A stretch of 64,000 bases of DNA. It comes from Phycisphaerae bacterium (GTDB lineage: Bacteria > Planctomycetota > Phycisphaerae > Phycisphaerales > UBA1924). The notes beneath the pieces are model-generated. The model was not told where the DNA came from and did not search any database. It worked only from the letters and a program-made list of their open reading frames with translations. The DNA lies in the NCBI GenBank assembly GCA_022180725.1, contig BQMO01000005.1:216730-280729 (forward strand), written 5' to 3'. The number at the start of each line of letters is the position of its first letter. Positions within the stretch are counted from its first letter, which is position 1. Position numbers and translations under genes: made by a program. This document shows, piece after piece, positions 58,577 through 64,000 of the stretch.

Positions 58577-58996
58577 TTAGTTCGCCGGCTTCAGGTTCAT
58601 CGTCCAGACGTCGATGTCGTCCTCGTTCCCCAGCACCTTGTCCGGCCCGCACGAGGCCAGGATGAACGGCCGATCAGGGCTGGTGCCCCGCGGGTCGTAC
58701 ACAAAGTCCGAGTTCCACCCGTCGCGCAGCCCCCCGTCCTCGATGTACTTGGCCGTGATCAGCGTCCGCAGGTCGGGCGGGTAGGCATTGTGCGTGAGGT
58801 GGTATTCCTTGAGCGAGGTGGAGATCGTGCGGAGCGAGGCCATGCTGGCCTTGGCCTTGGCCGCGTCGCCCCGGGCGCCGATGGCGATGGTCGTTACCGC
58901 GATCAGGATGCCCATGATCGCGATGACAAGGGTGAGTTCAAGCAGCGAGAAGCCGGCCCGCACAAGGCCCGACCGCCGCGTTGTTCGGTTCTTCAT
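58577..58996 (-). CDS. gspG: GspG-like major pseudopilin
   Basis: 139 residues from the ATG at 58996 (MKNRTTRRSG, with GGGAG upstream). Prepilin motif AGFSLLELTLVIAIMGILIA with Glu at +5. The C-terminal part has YHLTHNAYPPDLRTL, LRDGWNSDFVYD and SCGPDKVLGNEDDIDVW, the calcium-binding loop of GspG. It forms the pseudopilus shaft. First gene of an eight-gene minus-strand set (G-I-J-K-C-L-M-TPR). The D, E and F genes are not in the window. Confidence 0.9.
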   Translation of the reverse strand: MKNRTTRRSGLVRAGFSLLELTLVIAIMGILIAVTTIAIGARGDAAKAKASMASLRTISTSLKEYHLTHNAYPPDLRTLITAKYIEDGGLRDGWNSDFVYDPRGTSPDRPFILASCGPDKVLGNEDDIDVWTMNLKPAN

Positions 58997-59194
58997 AGTT
59001 CGGTCTCCCGGCCCGGGTCCATCGGCAACCCCGGGCACGACGCGACAATCCTAACCCAACCATGGTGTTTGCCCAGCGGGGGCGGGCGCTCGCCCGGAAA
59101 ACCCGTCCGTACGGGCGGCATAGCCCGCGCCGCCTCACGAAAAATCGAACCTCTCGGACTTGCCCGCATACCCTCCTGCCCCGGAGGCCGCCGC

Positions 59195-60484
59195 ATGCCC
59201 TACACCCTCAAGCCCGACGACGCCCTGACGGTCGACGCCGACCACACGGGGTACCTGAAAGCCCACGCCGACACGGGTGACCGCTGGGTGCTGAACTTCG
59301 GCCCCCAGCACCCCGCGACGCACACGACGCTGCGCCTGGTAATGGAACTGGACGGGGAGCGGATCGCCCGCGTCACGCCGCACATCGGGTATCTGCACTC
59401 GGGGTTCGAGAAACTCGCGGAGAGCCTGGATTACAACCAGTATGTGACCATCGTCTCGCGGATGGACTATCTCTCGCCGATCAGCAACGACATCTGCTGG
59501 CACCACTGCGTGGAGAAGTTGTTCGGTATTGATGTCACGCCGCGCTGCAAGGTGCTGCGGACGATCATGGCGGAGATCGGGCGGATTCAGAACCACCTGC
59601 TCTGCGTGGGCGCGGCCGGGTTGGACCTGAACGCCTTCACCGGGTTCATCTACGCCTTCAACGTCCGCGAGAAGATCTACGACATCGTGGACTTTGTCTC
59701 CGGGCAGCGGTTTCACCCGGATTGGACGCGCGTCGGCGGGCTGATGCAGGACCTGCCCGACGAGGAAACCTTCAAGACGATGGTGAAGGCGCTGATCAAC
59801 AGCGAGGTGCCCAAGGCGCTGGCGGACCTGGAAGGCCTGCTCAACCGCAACCGCATCTTCATGGACCGCACGCAGGGGATCGGCGTGCTGACGAAGGAAG
59901 AGGCGATCGCGTTCTCGCTGAGCGGGCCGATGGCGCGCGGCAGCGGCGTGGTGCGCGACCTGCGGAAGGATGAGCCGTACCTGTGCTACGCGAACAACTG
60001 GGATGGACAGGGCGCGGAGGCCGTGAAGTTCAAGGTGCCGGTCGCCGACGGCGGCGACGCGTATTGCCGGTACCTGGTGCGGGTGGAGGAGATCAAGCAG
60101 AGTTGCGCGATCATCGCGCAGTTGATCGACCGCATTCCCGCCGGGCCGATCGACACCTTCGCCGATGGGAAGGTCGCCAAGCCCCCGAAGAAGGATGTCT
60201 ACGGCAGCATCGAGGGGTTGATCCAGCACTTCGAGTTGATCATGAGCAACCGCGGGTGGAAGCCGCCGGTGGCGGAGTGCTACGGGGCGCAGGAGACGGC
60301 GAACGGCGAGTTGGGGTATTACATCGTGAGCGATGGCGGGCCGCGTTCGTGGCGGGTGAAGTGCCGCCCGCCGAGTTTCATCAACTACTCGGTCGTCGCC
60401 AAACTCGCCGAGGGGCATTTGCTGAGCGATATCGTGGCGGTGATCGGGTCGATCAACGTGGTGGCGGCGGAACTGGATCGGTAA
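59195..60484 (+). CDS. nuoD: NADH-quinone oxidoreductase subunit D
   Basis: 429 residues from the ATG at 59195 (CGGAGG 8-13 bases upstream; TACCCT 20 bases upstream). The 49-kDa subunit: WVLNFGPQHPATHTTLRLVM, HIGYLHSGFEKLAE, VTIVSRMDYLSPISND, GIGVLTKEEAIAFSLSGPMA and the C-terminal SFINYSVVAKL, then SDIVAVIGSINVVAAELDR. It lies next to the quinone site in the peripheral arm of complex I. No other nuo gene is adjacent, so the operon is split in this genome. Confidence 0.96.
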   Translation: MPYTLKPDDALTVDADHTGYLKAHADTGDRWVLNFGPQHPATHTTLRLVMELDGERIARVTPHIGYLHSGFEKLAESLDYNQYVTIVSRMDYLSPISNDICWHHCVEKLFGIDVTPRCKVLRTIMAEIGRIQNHLLCVGAAGLDLNAFTGFIYAFNVREKIYDIVDFVSGQRFHPDWTRVGGLMQDLPDEETFKTMVKALINSEVPKALADLEGLLNRNRIFMDRTQGIGVLTKEEAIAFSLSGPMARGSGVVRDLRKDEPYLCYANNWDGQGAEAVKFKVPVADGGDAYCRYLVRVEEIKQSCAIIAQLIDRIPAGPIDTFADGKVAKPPKKDVYGSIEGLIQHFELIMSNRGWKPPVAECYGAQETANGELGYYIVSDGGPRSWRVKCRPPSFINYSVVAKLAEGHLLSDIVAVIGSINVVAAELDR

Positions 60485-60502
60485 GCCGTACGGAGTGCTC
60501 GC

Positions 60503-60946
60503 ATGACTCTGGGCCGACTAATCCCCGCGTTGGTGCTCGGCGTTCTGGGGACGATCGGGTGTTCGGTCCCGCGATACAGCCTGGTCGTGGCCAATGCGAC
60601 GGAGCGGGAGGTGGAAGTGGCCTTCTCCGCACGTGATTATGTGGCGGCGACGCTGGGCCCGCGCTCGAAGGTAGGCCTGCGTCATCACAAGCCCTTCGAG
60701 GCTGCGGTGTGGCTGCGGGGAGATACCACGGCGATGCTGGCCCGGCTCGAATCACCCCAGAGCCGCGACACGACGACCCCACACGCGGAGGTGGTGGAGG
60801 ACGCCGCGGGTGTTCGGCTGCGCGTCCGCACCGGGCCGGACACATGGACGGTGCTCGAACCGCCCCCGCCGACGGCCGGGTCCAACGTGCCCATCACCAG
60901 GCCGTTCTCGCTCCAGTCGCCGTATCGCGGGCCGGGGCAGCCCTGA
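60503..60946 (+). CDS. Small predicted lipoprotein
   Basis: 147 residues. Leader MTLGRLIPALVLGVLGTIGC with a lipobox (VLGTIGC). The remainder is a short beta-rich domain (RYSLVVANATEREVEVAFSA) with a proline-rich end. No family recognised. Follows nuoD by 18 bases, possibly in the same transcript. Confidence 0.65.
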   Translation: MTLGRLIPALVLGVLGTIGCSVPRYSLVVANATEREVEVAFSARDYVAATLGPRSKVGLRHHKPFEAAVWLRGDTTAMLARLESPQSRDTTTPHAEVVEDAAGVRLRVRTGPDTWTVLEPPPPTAGSNVPITRPFSLQSPYRGPGQP

Positions 60947-61099
60947 CGCCGCGACAGCGGTATGTACCACGTCGGATAATCAGACTCCGCAAAGCCATGA
61001 CGGCTGTGACGCGCGGGCCCACACCGCCGCAGAGCATGCGGTTGTGTTGCGGTGTACCGAACCCGATGAACCATGGTGGTCGCGTACCGCGCCCGGAGG

Positions 61100-62521
61100 A
61101 TGTCCCGCGTGCCCAGCCCCAGCGGCGAACAACCGATCCGACGCTTCGTGCCCGTGTCGCTCGCGTCTTTTGACGAGCGGGTGCTGGAGATGTCCCTTTA
61201 CATCCGCTATGAGGGCGGGCCGTCCCTGCCCACGCTCTACCGCGACGCCGGGCTGCCCTTTACCGAGGACGACCGCGTACGGCTGGTCGAGCAGGGCGTG
61301 AAGTTCCTGTACATCGAGGCGCACCATCACGCGGCGTTCCGACGGCAGATGAACGAGCGGCTGACCCGCACCTTCCGCGATGAATCGCTGGCCGCGGCGG
61401 AACGCGCCCGCATCATCCGCGACTCGTGCGCCAAGATGATCGAAGATGTGATGGTGCTCCCCGGCGAGAGCGCCCCAGTCGTCGCGGTCGCCGAGATCGG
61501 GCGCACGTTCGTCTCCTGGGCGCACGAGAACGAGCATGCCTTCGGCTACCTCCTCGACATGTCCCGGCACGACTTCTACACCACCACGCACATGGTGAAC
61601 GTGGGCGTGGGGTGCGGGCTGCTTGCGCGCGAACTCTTCCCGGGTGACGACGACCTCTTCGCGGTCGCCGTGCAGGGCGGGCTGCTGCACGACCTGGGCA
61701 AGCGCGGCATCCCGGTGGAGATCCTCAACAAGGAAGGCCGCTTGACGGACATTGAATGGGCGCAGGTGCGGCGGCACCCGCAGGCGGGGTACGACGAACT
61801 GTCGAAGAACGCCTCGATTCCCCAGGCCGTGCTCGCGATGGTCCGCGACCATCACGAACGCCCGGACGGGAAGGGCTACCCCCACGGGCTGTCGGGGTCG
61901 GGGGTGACGCCGATCGCACGGCTGTGCGCGGTGGTCGACACGTTCGATGCGATCACCGCGGCCCGGCCCTACCGCGGGGCCACGCACCCGCTCGAAACCC
62001 TCCGCATGCTCCGCGATGGGCAGGGCGCGCACTTCGACGCCGACATCCTCAATGTCTGGTCGTCCCTGGTCGAGCGGCTGGTGAAGCACGATCCGTCGCG
62101 CGCCGACCCCGGCTCGAACCCCGCCCCGCCCGCGCCGCTCGCGCTGCGGTCGTGGCGGCCGCCATGCGACGCGCCGGCCGACGACCGCGGCGGCACCCTC
62201 TGGGGGCACGACAAGCGGCAGTTCGCACGACACCTTGTCCAAATGACCGCCAAGGGCGAGTTCATCCACCAGGGAAAGACCTACGACGTGGGGATCGGGG
62301 AGCGGTTCAACGTGCTCGTGGTGGACTTCGGGCGCGGCGGGTGCCAGATCGTGACGCCGACCCCGCTCGCCCGCGACGACCTGATGACGGTGGTGTTCAC
62401 GCCGCCGGGGCAGCCGGAGATCCGCCGCACCGCCCGCGTCGTGCGCGTCCGCAAGGGCCGGGACGGCGGCTGGTCCGCCGGGTTGTGCTTCGTGGCGGAC
62501 CACACGGCGAAGGTGGCGTGA
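61100..62521 (+). CDS. HD-GYP domain protein with C-terminal PilZ-like domain
   Basis: 473 residues from the ATG at 61100 (GGAGG adjacent; an ATG at 61073 is possible). N-terminal DUF3391-like region (FVPVSLASFDERVLEMSLYI). The HD-GYP domain has HMVNVGVGCGLLARELF, LLHDLGKRGIPVEIL, RRHPQAGYDEL, VRDHHERPDGKGYPHGL (the GYP triad) and CAVVDTFDAITAARPYR, so all metal ligands are present and it should hydrolyse c-di-GMP. Residues about 380-473 resemble a PilZ domain (VDFGRGGCQIVTPTPLARDD, WSAGLCFV) but without a clear RxxxR. It may sense c-di-GMP or a related surface. Confidence 0.87.
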   Translation: MSRVPSPSGEQPIRRFVPVSLASFDERVLEMSLYIRYEGGPSLPTLYRDAGLPFTEDDRVRLVEQGVKFLYIEAHHHAAFRRQMNERLTRTFRDESLAAAERARIIRDSCAKMIEDVMVLPGESAPVVAVAEIGRTFVSWAHENEHAFGYLLDMSRHDFYTTTHMVNVGVGCGLLARELFPGDDDLFAVAVQGGLLHDLGKRGIPVEILNKEGRLTDIEWAQVRRHPQAGYDELSKNASIPQAVLAMVRDHHERPDGKGYPHGLSGSGVTPIARLCAVVDTFDAITAARPYRGATHPLETLRMLRDGQGAHFDADILNVWSSLVERLVKHDPSRADPGSNPAPPAPLALRSWRPPCDAPADDRGGTLWGHDKRQFARHLVQMTAKGEFIHQGKTYDVGIGERFNVLVVDFGRGGCQIVTPTPLARDDLMTVVFTPPGQPEIRRTARVVRVRKGRDGGWSAGLCFVADHTAKVA

Positions 62522-62607
62522 GGGTTTGTCGCGCGCGGTGATCGCCGGGTAGGCGCTGCGGGCCGAGTTTCCTCGCCAATTCCGCTGGTATTTTTGCTCG
62601 GATGCCG

Positions 62608-62613
62608 TATATT
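62608..62613 (+). promoter_or_regulatory. Candidate -10 element of the HAF-repeat gene (leaderless)
   Basis: TATATT (five of six to TATAAT), six bases, then ATG at 62620. The strongest single example of the spacing pattern seen throughout this window; it favours the start at 62620 over the ATG at 62602. Confidence 0.5.
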
Positions 62614-62619
62614 GAGGGA

Positions 62620-63762
62620 ATGGCGGGTCGTTCCCCTCTGATACCCGTTTCGGTTGTAGCCCTCGCCCTGTTCTCGGGCGTCGGGGTCGTGTCGCGGGCG
62701 GCGGCCCAGACGTTCGACCTGATCGGCCACCCCGACCCGAACGCCGTGGGGTTTGTGTACGGCCTATCGGCGGACGGCTCGACCGCGGCGGGTGGGCTTG
62801 CGTCGGGCGGTGCGGGCTTCACCTGGACCCGCGCGGGCGGACGAAACGTGTACGGCACGCTCCCCGGAATGCCCAACACATCGATGGCCTACGCCATCTC
62901 GGGGGATGGGATGTGGACGGCCGGCCAAGCGAGCGGAGGGGGAACGCAGGCGTACCGATATCGGCTGGGTGACCCCTCACTCCAGATGCTCGGCGTGCTG
63001 CCGGGGTACCCGAGTTCCCGTGCCTTGGGCATCAGCGGGAACGGCGAGGTCGTGGTAGGCCGGAATACCCCTGTCGGGAACGACGACTTCGGGCAGGCCT
63101 TCCGGTGGACGAGCACGACGGGCATGGTGGGGCTGGGGTTCCTGCAGCCGGGGCAGTTCTACAGCGAGGCCGCGGCCGTGTCGAGGGATGGCTCGACGAT
63201 CGTAGGTAGTGTGAGGCAGACAAGCGGATACGACCAAGCCTTTGTGTGGCGCGAGGGGACGGGTATGGTCGGGCTGCCGGGGCTGTCAGCGACGAACGAC
63301 GGTCGGGCTTTTGGCGTCAATCCCAACGGCAGTTTGATTGTCGGAAGTTCTATCATGGGGCCGCGCGAGTATGCAACGATGTGGGTGAATGGTATTCCGG
63401 TGTCCCTTGGCCTAGCAGATGGATTTACGCACAGCCGAGCAAGAGGGGTGAATGATGCAGGCTCGGTAATCGTCGGGCAACTGGTTGGGACCACAACAAC
63501 CGCTGCGGTTTGGACGCCAGACCGCGGTTTGGAACCGCTCTCGGCATATCTGTCATTCCACAGCATCACGGTCCCTGCGGGCGTGAATCTCCTGACCGCA
63601 ACTGCAGTTTCTGCGGATGGAATGACTATTACCGGTTATACGGGGCTACCTGGATTTATTCAGGACGGGTATGTAGTTCACATTCCTGCACCACCGGCGG
63701 TTGTCATCGCGGGCGCGATGACCTTTGCATGGGCGGCGTGCCGCCGCCGACAGCACTTGTAA
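62620..63762 (+). CDS. HAF-repeat exported protein with PEP-CTERM-like tail
   Basis: 380 residues from the ATG at 62620; the signal peptide is SPLIPVSVVALALFSGVGVV with a cleavage site near SRAAAQ. Seven repeats of the HAF type (GLSADGSTAAG, AISGDGMWTAG, GISGNGEVVVG, AVSRDGSTIVG, GVNPNGSLIVG, GVNDAGSVIVG, AVSADGMTITG) suggest a beta-propeller-like fold. The C-terminus, IPAPPAVVIAGAMTFAWAAC followed by RRRQHL, has the three parts of a PEP-CTERM sorting signal in a Pro-Ala-Pro variant: motif, TM helix, Arg cluster. Probably processed by an exosortase not encoded here. The last ~450 bases have lower GC than the rest. Confidence 0.85.
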   Translation: MAGRSPLIPVSVVALALFSGVGVVSRAAAQTFDLIGHPDPNAVGFVYGLSADGSTAAGGLASGGAGFTWTRAGGRNVYGTLPGMPNTSMAYAISGDGMWTAGQASGGGTQAYRYRLGDPSLQMLGVLPGYPSSRALGISGNGEVVVGRNTPVGNDDFGQAFRWTSTTGMVGLGFLQPGQFYSEAAAVSRDGSTIVGSVRQTSGYDQAFVWREGTGMVGLPGLSATNDGRAFGVNPNGSLIVGSSIMGPREYATMWVNGIPVSLGLADGFTHSRARGVNDAGSVIVGQLVGTTTTAAVWTPDRGLEPLSAYLSFHSITVPAGVNLLTATAVSADGMTITGYTGLPGFIQDGYVVHIPAPPAVVIAGAMTFAWAACRRRQHL

Positions 63763-63823
63763 GTACTTGCTGTGAAGAAACTTATGGATACTATCTGAAA
63801 TTCATCACAAATACCCCTTGACA

Positions 63824-63840
63824 GGGGGGGGGGGGGGGGG
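63824..63840. repeat. Poly-G run
   Basis: 17 consecutive G, unlike anything in the preceding 63 kb; see the contig-end entry. Confidence 0.8.
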
Positions 63841-63918
63841 TGGGTGTATTCCCGATGCCGTAGGGGTACCCGGCACTTGGAGTACTCTCCATGCCGCTCC
63901 CCCGGCCGTTGTTCTTGT

Positions 63919-63932
63919 CCCCCCCCCCCCCC
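63919..63932. repeat. Poly-C run
   Basis: 14 consecutive C; see the contig-end entry. Confidence 0.8.
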
Positions 63933-64000
63933 GGGGCTTGTGCGGCCTTTCCCAAAGCCCGGTTCCCGTCCCGGATCCCGCCTCCACCCGATTTGGAAAA

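Larger units (their letters stand above)
63763..64000. other. Contig-end sequence with homopolymer runs
   Basis: No gene seen. It contains 17 G (63824-63840) and 14 C (63919-63932), each flanked by related G- or C-rich sequence. Such runs at a contig end after clean sequence suggest base-calling error. Coordinates and frames here should not be trusted. Confidence 0.6.

Noticed and set aside
1..64000. CRISPR arrays, insertion sequences, prophage or integrase genes
   Set aside because: No regularly spaced direct repeats and no transposase, integrase or phage structural proteins were seen.

Overview
This is a gene-dense, very GC-rich bacterial chromosome segment with no tRNA, rRNA, CRISPR array or insertion sequence that I could recognise. 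The gene content points to a planctomycete, most likely class Phycisphaerae. The clues are a HAF-repeat secreted protein with a PAP-type PEP-CTERM tail, an exopolysaccharide locus with a PEP-CTERM-type deacetylase, a BamA protein, a lone flagellin, a split pseudopilin operon and poly-Arg/poly-Gly tails on RNA-handling enzymes. That taxonomic call is inference from gene content, not from a marker search.

Layout. 1-5.5 kb (minus strand): the start of a probable lysyl-tRNA synthetase, a P1B-type metal ATPase, a secreted glutaminase-A-like protein and a MoxR ATPase. 5.6-8.3 kb (minus): an ECF sigma factor followed by an anti-sigma-like membrane protein and an exported PDZ protein, divergent from tatC-tadA. 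9.8-14.3 kb: a zinc-ribbon membrane protein, mutM, a 400-bp gene-free stretch with DnaA-box-like sites, dnaA, and an RNase Z-like metallohydrolase. 14.4-20.5 kb (plus): a lysine-rich coiled-coil protein, dxr-ybeY-CBS/HlyC protein, and cysS. 20.5-29.5 kb: bamA, an RNase E/G with a long basic tail, ptsI and an unusual rho. 29.6-33 kb: small membrane proteins and a PIN-PhoH ATPase.

33-49.4 kb is a polysaccharide region. It holds a GDP-fucose-synthase-like enzyme, a lone flagellin, a sugar formyltransferase, a polysaccharide deacetylase, five single-domain glycosyltransferases, a GT2-acetyltransferase fusion, an O-antigen ligase/polymerase-like membrane protein, a sugar-nucleotide epimerase and, inside the cluster, a secreted protein whose catalytic domain matches the animal hyaluronidase family GH56, followed by a polyproline stalk. 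Together they look able to build, modify, polymerise and perhaps trim an exported polysaccharide.

49.5-64 kb: a 40-residue peptide gene with its own terminator, an acyl-CoA carboxylase beta subunit carrying palindrome-derived insertions, a PilZ protein, a HIT hydrolase, a minus-strand type II secretion-like operon in the order G-I-J-K-C-L-M plus a TPR lipoprotein (no D, E or F here), nuoD, a lipoprotein, an HD-GYP protein and the HAF/PEP-CTERM-like protein. The last ~240 bases contain long G and C runs and look like a poor-quality contig end.

A recurring signal is a TA-N3-T hexamer exactly 5-8 bases before the start codon of many first-in-operon genes, which suggests leaderless transcription.
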